Positions 1 to 6,757 of a stretch of 20,185 nt of DNA are shown in pieces; position 1 is the stretch's first letter; the number at the start of each line of letters is the position of its first letter. Below the pieces are notes generated by a model that saw nothing but the letters and a program-made list of their open reading frames with translations, was not told the DNA's origin and did not search any database. Location of the stretch: assembly GCA_900543345.1 (NCBI GenBank), contig UQRJ01000017.1, positions 1 to 20,185 of the forward strand, written 5' to 3'. This DNA comes from an uncultured Sporolactobacillus sp. Its GTDB lineage: Bacteria; Bacillota; Bacilli; Bacillales; Sporolactobacillaceae. The position numbers were made by a program, and so were the translations under genes.

Positions 1-2
1 TC

Positions 3-1154
3 CCGATCATTCATATACGGATTTCCGTGACTCCGATTGCCCTCATTGCGACGGCTTCCGACGATCCCGATTACGTGGCTTTTGCCCAAACACTCGATGC
101 GGCAGCCAAAGCAACCGGAGTGAACTTCATCGGCGGGTTTAGCGCGCTCGTTCAGAAAGGATACACGGAAGGAGACCGTCGCCTGATCCATTCAATACCG
201 GAAGCACTTGCCGAGACAGAGCGTGTTTGCTCATCGGTGAATGTCGGTTCGACACGCGCCGGCATCAATATGGACGCAGTCGGTGAGATGGGGCGGATTG
301 TCAAGCAGACAGCCGCGCGGACGGCCGACGATCAAGGGCTGGGTTGCGCGAAATTGGTCATTTTTGCGAACGCGGTTGAAGATAATCCGTTCATGGCGGG
401 TGCTTTTCACGGAACCGGCGAGGCGGATTGTGTCCTTAATGTCGGCGTCAGCGGTCCGGGCGTCGTCAAACGTGCGTTGGAGAAAGTCAAGGGACAGCCG
501 TTCGATGTCGTTTCGGAAACGGTCAAGAAAATTGCCTTTAAAATCACGCGCATGGGTCAGCTGGTCGGGCATGAGGCATCGACGCGGCTAGGTGTCCCGT
601 TCGGTATCGTCGATCTGTCGCTGGCGCCGACGCCGGCTGTCGGCGACTCCGTGGCCCGGATTCTGGAGGAAATGGGACTGGAGTCGACTGGTGCGCATGG
701 AACGACGGCCGCACTGGCATTGCTCAACGATGCCGTAAAAAAAGGCGGCATTATGGCATGCAGCCATGTCGGCGGCCTGAGCGGCGCGTTTATTCCAGTG
801 TCCGAAGATGCCGGGATGATTGAAGCAGCGGAATCGGGAATATTGAGTATTCAAAAATTAGAGGCAATGACGGCGGTCTGCTCCGTCGGCCTCGACATGA
901 TTGCCATCCCGGGAGATACACCGGCGGAAACGATTGCCGGGATGATTGCCGACGAAGCGGCGATCGGCGTCATCAACAATAAAACGACGGCCGTCCGCGT
1001 GATTCCGGCTCCGGGCAAGCGGGTCGGCGATCGCGTAGAGTTCGGCGGCCTGCTCGGCCACGCGCCCGTGATGGCGGTCAATCGATCGTCGTCAGCCGAC
1101 TTTATCCATCGCGGCGGCCGCATTCCGGCACCGGTTCATTCGTTTAAAAATTAA
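3..1154 (+). CDS. PFL family protein (UPF0210/DUF711), 5' end missing
   Basis: The reading frame is open from base 3, and the first visible residues (PIIHIRISVTPIALI) match my memory of the internal UPF0210 motif 'PIINKRISVTPIAL'. The GTG at 27 is therefore an internal Val codon and not the start. About 383 residues are visible; the family is usually about 450, so roughly 70 N-terminal residues lie upstream of the window. The family is named for a loose similarity to pyruvate formate-lyase, and its biochemical role is not established. Long glycine-rich stretches such as the GVSGPGVV segment and the C-terminal NRSSSADFIHRGGRIPAP segment are typical. The gene ends at a TAA and is followed immediately by a terminator hairpin shared with the convergent gene downstream. 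The family assignment is firm; the function is unknown. Confidence 0.88.
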   Translation, partial: PIIHIRISVTPIALIATASDDPDYVAFAQTLDAAAKATGVNFIGGFSALVQKGYTEGDRRLIHSIPEALAETERVCSSVNVGSTRAGINMDAVGEMGRIVKQTAARTADDQGLGCAKLVIFANAVEDNPFMAGAFHGTGEADCVLNVGVSGPGVVKRALEKVKGQPFDVVSETVKKIAFKITRMGQLVGHEASTRLGVPFGIVDLSLAPTPAVGDSVARILEEMGLESTGAHGTTAALALLNDAVKKGGIMACSHVGGLSGAFIPVSEDAGMIEAAESGILSIQKLEAMTAVCSVGLDMIAIPGDTPAETIAGMIADEAAIGVINNKTTAVRVIPAPGKRVGDRVEFGGLLGHAPVMAVNRSSSADFIHRGGRIPAPVHSFKN

Positions 1155-1156
1155 CC

Positions 1157-1197
1157 AAAAGGGACCCGCGTGACTTGAATCGCCGCGGATCCCTTTT
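1157..1197. terminator. Bidirectional intrinsic terminator between convergent genes
   Basis: AAAAGGGACCCGCG (1157-1170) faces CGCGGATCCCTTTT (1184-1197), a 14-bp stem with one mismatch. The A-run and T-run at its ends act as T-tracts in either direction. It lies between the stops of the UPF0210 gene (+) and the repeat-protein gene (-). Confidence 0.8.
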
Positions 1198-1205
1198 GTC
1201 AGTCA

Positions 1206-1532
1206 TTATTCATGCTCGTGGATGTTCTCCGGCCCATAGCTGTATTCGTCGCTGCCAGTGTGCTGCTTGCGCTCCCGTTCTTCGACGGAATGCTCATCGA
1301 GCGGCTGTGCGAGTTCTTCACTGTCGTCGTACGCTTGCTGTTCATGTTCGTTGAATGAACGTTCATCGAACGACTCGGCGAATTCTTCGTTGCCGTCAAC
1401 TTCTTTTGTATTGCGGTATTTTTCCTGCTCGTTGAAGGAGCGCTCATCGAACGGCTTGGCGAATTCATCGATACCGGAAGATTCCCGTGTTTTTCGGTTC
1501 CGATTTTCGTCATTTGCTTGATATTTGGACAT
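1206..1532 (-). CDS. Small acidic hydrophilic protein with three imperfect repeats
   Basis: This encodes 108 residues with no recognisable family. It is very hydrophilic, rich in Glu, Asp, Ser, Asn and Arg, has no Cys, and has no signal peptide or membrane segment. It carries three consecutive imperfect repeats of 27, 23 and 23 residues built on the core [EL]FA-x-[PS]-FDERSFNE (third copy LAQPLDEHSVEE), followed by a partial fourth start (DEYSYG) and a His/Glu-rich tail. The first two FDERSFNE copies use different codons for the same residues, which supports a translated gene. The ATG at 1532 was chosen over the one at 1604 because GAGGTG lies six bases upstream. Composition suggests a disordered, soluble, perhaps stress- or spore-associated protein; that is only an inference. 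Confidence 0.6.
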   Translation of the reverse strand: MSKYQANDENRNRKTRESSGIDEFAKPFDERSFNEQEKYRNTKEVDGNEEFAESFDERSFNEHEQQAYDDSEELAQPLDEHSVEERERKQHTGSDEYSYGPENIHEHE

Positions 1533-1763
1533 GTTTTGCACCTCGGCTTCCCGGATATTTTTAGCGAATAAAAACGCTTCGCCGATCTTAGTTTGGCTCA
1601 TCACTACGTGATTATGCTAAAAGTCGGTGCGGCAAATATGTCCGAATCGGATGTGTGTTGGGGTATACTGAACATAAAGCGAAAGAATATTGCCGGATAG
1701 CTTCGCGCTTCCCGGATGCCGTCATCAAAAATTCAAAGTCGATCAGACGAGGGAGGACAATCG

Positions 1764-2528
1764 ATGGAAGGACGTCTGGATCAGGTCGATCTGTCAAAGC
1801 AGATCGACAGCCATGAGAAGTATGAACATAAATTGAAAAAGCAGCAACTGCGATTGCTTGCGCTGCAGCGTGTGTTAAGGGAGCAGCAAATTGCTGCTGT
1901 CTTTGTTTTTGAAGGTTGGGACGCTGCGGGAAAAGGCGGGGCAATTAAACGAGCGTTGGCGACACTTGATCCGCGGGGCGTGCGCGTGACGCAGATTGCC
2001 GCACCGACAACCGAGGAAAAAAGCTATCATTATCTGCGCCGCTTCTGGGAACATTTGCCCAGATACGGACAAATTGCCATTTTCGATCGTTCCTGGTATG
2101 GACGTGTCCTTGTCGAACGGGTCGAAGGATTGACTGAAGAAGCGGCATGGCGCCGTGCCTATCAGGAAATTAACAGTTTTGAAAAAATGTTGACCGACGA
2201 CCGCTATCTAATTGCTAAATTCTGGCTGCATATTAGTAAAGATGAACAGTACAAGCGCTTCAAAGAGCGTGAGGACAATCCGTTTAAACGGTGGAAAATC
2301 ACCGATGAAGACTGGCGTAACCGGAAAAAATGGGATCAATACGTCGTAGCGGCCGAAGAGATGTTTGAACAAACCGACCAACCCTGTGCGCCGTGGTATA
2401 TTGTTCCGGCGGAGAGTAAATGGTACGCCCGCATTGCGGTCATCAAGAAGATGGTTCATCGGATCGAGGACGAACTGAATCAACGGGGCATTGACCTTCC
2501 CGACTATCCGAAAGTACGCGCGAAATAA
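1764..2528 (+). CDS. Polyphosphate kinase 2 family protein
   Basis: This is a cytoplasmic kinase of 254 residues that transfers phosphate between polyphosphate and nucleotides. Visible motifs are a Walker A loop GWDAAGKGG (51-59), a Walker B/catalytic DRSWYGR (108-114), the basic lid region with KEREDNPFKRWKITDEDW (about 167-184) and the C-terminal APWYIVPAESKWYAR segment (209-223) typical of PPK2. The length fits single-domain PPK2. PPK2 enzymes phosphorylate NMP or NDP depending on subclass, and I cannot fix the subclass from sequence alone. The ATG at 1764 follows GGGAGGA with seven-base spacing; the in-frame ATG at 1716 has no ribosome binding site. The next gene on the same strand is a Ppx/GppA phosphatase 240 bp away, so synthesis or use and hydrolysis of polyphosphate are neighbours. 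Confidence 0.92.
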   Translation: MEGRLDQVDLSKQIDSHEKYEHKLKKQQLRLLALQRVLREQQIAAVFVFEGWDAAGKGGAIKRALATLDPRGVRVTQIAAPTTEEKSYHYLRRFWEHLPRYGQIAIFDRSWYGRVLVERVEGLTEEAAWRRAYQEINSFEKMLTDDRYLIAKFWLHISKDEQYKRFKEREDNPFKRWKITDEDWRNRKKWDQYVVAAEEMFEQTDQPCAPWYIVPAESKWYARIAVIKKMVHRIEDELNQRGIDLPDYPKVRAK

Positions 2529-2768
2529 GTGTGAATAGCGGACAATTCGGACTTGTTTTAGCGGCGTAAGCCGAGATCTGCCTCTTATTGACGCGGAATC
2601 AAGGAGATCGGGCAAAATGCAGACGGTTTCGGGTGGAGCCTGAAATTGCATCACCGGTGCGACGCGATGTCATGATAAAAAGCAGCGCCGCTCCAGGCAG
2701 CGAAGGATTCGTTCGGTTATACTGGAAATAGCGGCGTTTGCCGTCTGCAAAAGAAGGGAGGGAAGGCG

Positions 2769-4307
2769 ATGGATATTGCCGAAAAACATGCGGTGATCGA
2801 TATCGGATCCAACTCAATTCGGCTTGTCGTGATTGGTATCGACCGTCAGTTCTTTTTCAAGGAACTGTTGAATTTTAAGGCTGTTGCTCGGCTCAGCAAC
2901 TACATAGACGATCAGAATAATCTGAGCGAAAAGGGCGTGCAGGTGCTTCTTGCCGTCCTCGGACGTTTTCAATCCATTCTTCAACGTGAAAAAAATGTGA
3001 CGGCGATTGATGCGGTAGCGACGGCTGCTATGCGTAAGTCAAAAAACCGGGAGCAGGTATTTTCGCGGGTTCTGGAGCGAACCGGTTTGCATATTCGCCT
3101 GCTTTCCGGATTGAAAGAAGCCTATTACGGTTATTTTGCAGTTATTAATTCAACTTATTTCGAACAGGGTATTTCAATTGACATCGGTGGCGGCAGTACG
3201 GAAGTGACGATGTTCAAAAACCGCCGGTTGATTTACGCCCATTCGTTCCCATTCGGAGCCGTGACATTATATCAGGCCTATTTTTCGAAAAAAGATCCTC
3301 GTGGACAGGCAAAGTTAGTGTCGTTTTTAAAGGGAGCATTTTCGCAGTTCGGCTGGCTGATCGATCAGAAACTGCCGGTCGTCGGCATCGGTGGCACGGC
3401 ACGTAATCTGGCCCGAATCGATCAAGTCGAGCAACACTATCCGATGGTCGGCCTCCATCAATACACGATGCCGAGCGAACGGCTCGATCTGCTGACCCGC
3501 AGGTTGGCGTCGATGTCGCAGACTGAACGTGAGAATATGGATGGACTTTCGAAGGATCGCGCAGATATCATCGTGCCGGCTGCCGTGGTGATCGATACGT
3601 TGGTGAAGTTGAACCGGGGTGAAACGTTTTCCTTAAGCGGTCAGGGCCTTCGCGAGGGGATTTTCTATGAATGGATGCTGCATCGGCGGGGGCTGGATCG
3701 TATTCCTTATGTGTTGAATGAAAGTATCCGCTACCTTCGGCGCAATTTCAATCTGGATCCGGACCATACGAGCTATGTGAAAACATTGGCTTTTCAAATT
3801 CTGGATGGAATACAGCCGGTCATCGACCTGCCGTATTCCAAGCAGCGGATGGCCTGGTTGCTGTCTCACAGCGCGGATCTGGCTTATATTGGCGAATATA
3901 TCAACAATGAATCGAGTAGTGCGCACACGTTTTATCTGTTAACAAACATCGGTATCAACGGCATTAGCCACCGTGATCGATTAGCCGTGGCGTTGGTCGC
4001 TTCATTTAAAAGCGGCTCGGCAATGCTCGACTTTGCCAAGCCGTTTAAGAGAATGATTGTCGCCGATGAGCTGAAGGTGTGCGAACTGCTCGGATCGATT
4101 TTGCGCCTGGCTCATGATTTTGATCGAACGCGGCAGCATGTCGTCGACGAAGTCAATGTCCGCCTGCATAAGAAAAAGAATGTGGAATTAATCGTTTCTT
4201 ATCATGACGACGCTTACTTTGAGGAACAGGCGGCCCAAAAACATAAAAAGCATCTGGAACGTGCCGTGGGTCTGTCGGTAATGATCCGCTTTGCCGCACG
4301 CCAATGA
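2769..4307 (+). CDS. ppx: Ppx/GppA family exopolyphosphatase
   Basis: This 512-residue protein belongs to the ASKHA-fold Ppx/GppA family, which removes terminal phosphate from polyphosphate or hydrolyses pppGpp. The first phosphate loop is VIDIGSNSIRLV (9-20), the second is DIGGGSTE (138-145), and GIGGTARN (206-213) follows. The C-terminal ~200 residues are consistent with the helical HD-like domain of long Ppx proteins. Where many homologues have SGxEEA, this one has SGLKEAYYGY (113-122), so only the second acidic residue is kept. The ATG follows GGGAGGGA at good spacing. It stands 240 bp after the PPK2 gene without an obvious terminator between them, so co-transcription is possible. Polyphosphatase is favoured over pppGpp hydrolase because of the PPK2 neighbour. 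Confidence 0.88.
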   Translation: MDIAEKHAVIDIGSNSIRLVVIGIDRQFFFKELLNFKAVARLSNYIDDQNNLSEKGVQVLLAVLGRFQSILQREKNVTAIDAVATAAMRKSKNREQVFSRVLERTGLHIRLLSGLKEAYYGYFAVINSTYFEQGISIDIGGGSTEVTMFKNRRLIYAHSFPFGAVTLYQAYFSKKDPRGQAKLVSFLKGAFSQFGWLIDQKLPVVGIGGTARNLARIDQVEQHYPMVGLHQYTMPSERLDLLTRRLASMSQTERENMDGLSKDRADIIVPAAVVIDTLVKLNRGETFSLSGQGLREGIFYEWMLHRRGLDRIPYVLNESIRYLRRNFNLDPDHTSYVKTLAFQILDGIQPVIDLPYSKQRMAWLLSHSADLAYIGEYINNESSSAHTFYLLTNIGINGISHRDRLAVALVASFKSGSAMLDFAKPFKRMIVADELKVCELLGSILRLAHDFDRTRQHVVDEVNVRLHKKKNVELIVSYHDDAYFEEQAAQKHKKHLERAVGLSVMIRFAARQ

Positions 4308-4334
4308 TTCGCGTTTAACAATGGCACATACTAA

Positions 4335-4372
4335 AATGCCGGAATCCCATCTAAAAGTGGGGTTCCGGCATT
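4335..4372. terminator. Intrinsic terminator between ppx and gldA
   Basis: AATGCCGGAA (4335-4344) pairs with TTCCGGCATT (4363-4372), extended inward by CCC/GGG. On the minus strand the stem is followed by ATTTTAG, so it best serves the glycerol dehydrogenase gene; on the plus strand the T-tract is poor. Confidence 0.7.
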
Positions 4373-4384
4373 GACTGTGGCGAT

Positions 4385-5515
4385 TTAATCGTGGTAAGAT
4401 TCGGCAATCGCATCGGCAGTGACGATTGCATTAAAGACGTCGTCCGGTGTCACCTCGAAAGGCATGTTGCCCATGGTGTCTCCTTCGGCACAGGCCATTT
4501 CTGCGACTTTGCGCCACTGTGAATCGATGAACTGATCGACACCGAGATCTTTTAATGTTAACGGCAAGCCGATTTTTTTCATAAATTTGATCAGATCTTC
4601 CATTTCCTCTAATGGTGCATTCTCTAGCACTAACTGCGCGAGTAAACCGAAAGTAACTTTTTCGCCGTGCTGAACGCGATGGAGTGCCGGGACCGCCGTC
4701 ATGCCGTTATGAATGGCGTGCGCGGCAGCCAGGCCGCCGGACTCGGCGCCGACGCCGCTGAGATAAATGGTGGCTTCAATCGTTGCCTCAACGGCGGTTG
4801 TCGACAGTTTTTTTTCAACCGCGTGTTTGGCCGGCAGTGCGTTGCGGCGGATAGTGTCATAACACAGCTTGGCCAGTCCGACGCCGACAAGCGACGGTTT
4901 CATTGCTGCCAGGTTGATGCCGTTTGCCCGGTAACAGGCGCGTGCTTCAAAATATGTCGTCAGCCCGTCGCCGACGCCGGCGATGAAGAAGCGGACCGGG
5001 GCGGCGGAGAGAATCTCCGTATCGGCGACGACCATGTCTGGATTGCTCGGTAAGTCGAGATAATGATCGAATTGACCTTCAGGTGTGTAAACGACGGCGA
5101 GCGAGGTGCACGGCGCGTCTGTTGAAGCAATAGTCGGATAGATGACGACGGGCAATTTTTCGTAGTAGGCGGCGGCCTTTGCCGTGTCCAGCGTTTTCCC
5201 GCCGCCAATACCGACGATCACATTAGCTTTGCACGCCTGGGCCAGTTTTCGGTTGCGTGATATTTCCTGTTCCGAACACTCATAGTTGAATTTTTCGAAT
5301 GTTGCTTTACCGCCCGCTTCTTTGAACGAGGCCCCGGCTTCGTCTTTAGCGCGTTCGTATATAAATTCATCGCAGATAAAATAAGCGTTATCACCAAGCG
5401 GTAAAATATAATCGCTGACGTTTTTTAAAATACCCTTTCCGACAATGAATTTCTTGGGAGAAGTGACCGATTTGGCCAGCTTTTCGGTTTGCGACTTTGC
5501 AATTGCTGCAATCAT
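4385..5515 (-). CDS. gldA: Glycerol dehydrogenase (NAD+, zinc-dependent)
   Basis: This oxidises glycerol to dihydroxyacetone with NAD+ in the cytoplasm, the first step of the oxidative non-phosphorylating glycerol route. It has 376 residues, close to the usual ~370. It shows the iron/zinc alcohol dehydrogenase fold: the dinucleotide-binding GIGGGKTLDTAKA (102-114), PTIASTDAPCTSLAVVY (127-143), and zinc ligands matching those of Bacillus glycerol dehydrogenase, namely Asp in GVGDG (183), His in AAAHAIHNG (266) and His in VQHGEKV (283). The ATG at 5515 follows AAAGGTGAT. It is a monocistronic minus-strand gene with its own promoter and a near-consensus cre site, so carbon catabolite control by CcpA is likely. 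No dihydroxyacetone kinase is nearby. Confidence 0.95.
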   Translation of the reverse strand: MIAAIAKSQTEKLAKSVTSPKKFIVGKGILKNVSDYILPLGDNAYFICDEFIYERAKDEAGASFKEAGGKATFEKFNYECSEQEISRNRKLAQACKANVIVGIGGGKTLDTAKAAAYYEKLPVVIYPTIASTDAPCTSLAVVYTPEGQFDHYLDLPSNPDMVVADTEILSAAPVRFFIAGVGDGLTTYFEARACYRANGINLAAMKPSLVGVGLAKLCYDTIRRNALPAKHAVEKKLSTTAVEATIEATIYLSGVGAESGGLAAAHAIHNGMTAVPALHRVQHGEKVTFGLLAQLVLENAPLEEMEDLIKFMKKIGLPLTLKDLGVDQFIDSQWRKVAEMACAEGDTMGNMPFEVTPDDVFNAIVTADAIAESYHD

Positions 5516-5548
5516 GATTGAGACATCACCTTTCTTGTTGATACTTTC

Positions 5549-5592
5549 ATTATAGGAAGAGGATTGGGCAAACGCTAGTGAAAGCGCTTATA
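5549..5592 (-). promoter_or_regulatory. gldA promoter with upstream cre (CcpA) site
   Basis: On the minus strand a perfect TATAAT -10 lies at 5549-5554, about 35 bases before the gldA start; the -35 at the proper distance is weak. TGAAAGCGCTTATA at 5579-5592 matches the cre consensus TGWAARCGYTWNCA at 13 of 14 positions and lies just upstream of the -35. A weak -35 with an upstream cre may mean CcpA acts as an activator, or blocks an upstream activator; the sequence does not decide. Confidence 0.65.
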
Positions 5593-5688
5593 AGTTTGAT
5601 ATATTTGTGAACGATATGTCAATTGCGATGTTACGGCTCCGTACGTGTGCTATTAATCATTGACAAAATAAACATTGGAATTAATTTT

Positions 5689-5717
5689 TTGACAAAGGAG
5701 AAAAGAAACCGTATAGT
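5689..5717 (+). promoter_or_regulatory. Sigma-A promoter of the Xre regulator gene
   Basis: TTGACA (5689-5694), a 17-base spacer and TATAGT (5712-5717) make a near-consensus vegetative promoter. The expected start point, about 5724, lies just before the triple-box operator. A second TTGACA at 5660-5665 has no good -10. Confidence 0.8.
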
Positions 5718-5728
5718 TAAAATGCAAT

Positions 5729-5759
5729 TAATGTTAATGATACTTAACATTATGTTAAG
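5729..5759. promoter_or_regulatory. Triple-box operator upstream of the Xre gene
   Basis: Three 7-mers alternate in orientation: ATGTTAA (5731-5737), TTAACAT (5744-5750) and ATGTTAA (5752-5758). The first two form a perfect 9-bp inverted repeat (TAATGTTAA / TTAACATTA, six-base spacer). The second and third form a perfect 8-bp inverted repeat (CTTAACAT / ATGTTAAG, one-base spacer). The middle box is shared, so only one of the two dimer sites could be filled in the simplest model. The site starts about five bases after the predicted transcription start, which fits autorepression by the downstream HTH protein. Confidence 0.6.
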
Positions 5760-5782
5760 CGTCATTTGCTTAGGGGGATCTC

Positions 5783-6001
5783 ATGGCTTACCTCGTCAAT
5801 CACGTCAAGGAACTCAGAGCCCGCTATAACTGGACACAAGCAGAGCTTGGCGCAAAAGTCGGCGTGACCAGGCAGACGATTGCTTCGATTGAAAAGGGGA
5901 ACTATATCCCCTCTCTGCTTCTTGGATTACAAATCTGCGAGGTATTTCATCTTAAAGCGGAAGATGTGTTTCAAATCAAGAAGGGAGGCGATCATCAATG
6001 A
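5783..6001 (+). CDS. Small Xre-family HTH regulator
   Basis: This 72-residue protein is essentially one Cro/C1-type helix-turn-helix domain: LRARYNWTQAELGAKVGVTRQTIASIEKGNYIPSLLLGLQIC (about residues 11-52), then a short tail with EDVFQIKK. It resembles the small regulators (YozG-like) commonly paired with multi-spanning membrane proteins in Firmicutes. The ATG follows AGGGGGA at four- to five-base spacing. Its stop overlaps the start of the next gene (ATGA), so the two are translationally coupled. The strong promoter and the triple-box operator in its leader suggest that it regulates its own operon. No effector domain is present; the membrane partner may control its activity, which is inference. 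Confidence 0.9.
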   Translation: MAYLVNHVKELRARYNWTQAELGAKVGVTRQTIASIEKGNYIPSLLLGLQICEVFHLKAEDVFQIKKGGDHQ

Positions 6002-6471
6002 AGCGATTGATTGCATCATATGTGTTTAGCCTGCTCGGTATTGCCGTTCTCGGCTTGGCCCTGGTACCGTTTGTATCGGCCAATACACAATTTGCCCGCA
6101 TTCTGCAGCGGGGCGACGCGCAGTGGACGATCACCGTCTCATTTCTGCCGATTCTACCGGCCGTGATTTATTCGCTACTGATAACGCTGTTGTTTATTAA
6201 AAGAAGGCAAGATGGCAGCACCGCAACTTATCGACTGTTCCCGTTGATTTTTCCTGCGGCTGACGAACGCGAGCGGGAAATTCATACGCTGGCCTGTCGC
6301 AAGGCATTTGCGGTATTCTGGATGCTTGTTCCCATCGCTGCAGGTTTCATGTGCTTTTATCCGCTATTTTCGGTTGCTTTTCCACTTTTTCCGATCGTTG
6401 TTTTACTACTGCTTTCGGCTGTTCAAGTCAGTGTCTACTATGCCGCGGCGAGACGAATTTACCGTGAGTGA
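5998..6471 (+). CDS. Four-helix membrane protein paired with the Xre regulator
   Basis: This encodes 157 residues with four predicted membrane segments, at about 4-28, 45-67, 104-121 and 127-149, arranged as two hairpins. Between them is a cytoplasmic-looking loop with ADEREREIHTLACRKA (about 87-102), which resembles the DERE-x-I-x-x-KA motif of DUF2178/DUF3796-type proteins found next to small Xre regulators. The start overlaps the regulator's stop (ATGA), with GAAGGGAGG upstream. Its function is unknown; in such pairs the membrane protein is often thought to sense envelope or membrane conditions, which the sequence does not prove. No terminator is visible after it. Confidence 0.75.
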   Translation: MKRLIASYVFSLLGIAVLGLALVPFVSANTQFARILQRGDAQWTITVSFLPILPAVIYSLLITLLFIKRRQDGSTATYRLFPLIFPAADEREREIHTLACRKAFAVFWMLVPIAAGFMCFYPLFSVAFPLFPIVVLLLLSAVQVSVYYAAARRIYRE

Positions 6472-6757
6472 CTTTCTTTGCCAATACTCGAAACGAATTG
6501 CCGCTTCCGACAAACTTAATTGGCAGTGGCGGTGCCTGGCCCTACGCACCAAAATGAGGACTTTGGGCACAAAACAAAGCCGGATGTATGCAAAAGTCCG
6601 GACTCTGCATGCAAACCTGCCGCCTCACCGTAATCGATTGTCCATTCGGCCAATTGCTTCTATTGAAATTAAGCGAAACATACGGTATGGTTTTGTTGAC
6701 AAGACTATGAACGGGTCATCTGTGAATAGCCAATTCTGGGATGGTGAAGGTGAAGAA
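6472..6757 (+). other. 286-bp intergenic region with short imperfect direct repeats
   Basis: The ppaC frame is open through this stretch but has no ribosome binding site until 6758, and the translation resembles no pyrophosphatase. Three related blocks are visible: GGACTTTGGGCACAAAAC (6558-6575), GGATGTATGCAAAA (6582-6595) and GGACTCTGCATGCAAACC (6600-6617). They could be a fragment of a dispersed intergenic repeat. The only other signal is the candidate ppaC promoter. Confidence 0.35.
6663..6691 (+). promoter_or_regulatory. Candidate ppaC promoter
   Basis: TTGAAA (6663-6668), exactly 17 bases, then TATGGT (6686-6691), about 70 bases before the ppaC start. The hexamers are good but not perfect; the position fits. 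Confidence 0.45.

Noticed and set aside
27..1154. GTG at 27 as the start of the UPF0210 gene
   Set aside because: Residues encoded upstream (PIIHIR) continue the conserved family motif, so the gene is truncated by the window edge.
1199..1521. Alternative frames over the repeat-protein gene on both strands
   Set aside because: Their compositions (Ser/Arg-rich, Ser/Cys-rich) look like out-of-frame readings of the repeats and they lack ribosome binding sites.
3620..3632. cre-like TGAAACGTTTTCC inside ppx
   Set aside because: One base short of the cre spacing and well inside a coding region.
6308..6757. Upstream 150-codon extension of the pyrophosphatase frame
   Set aside because: It overlaps the membrane protein gene in another frame, has no homology to pyrophosphatases, and a good ribosome binding site precedes the ATG at 6758.
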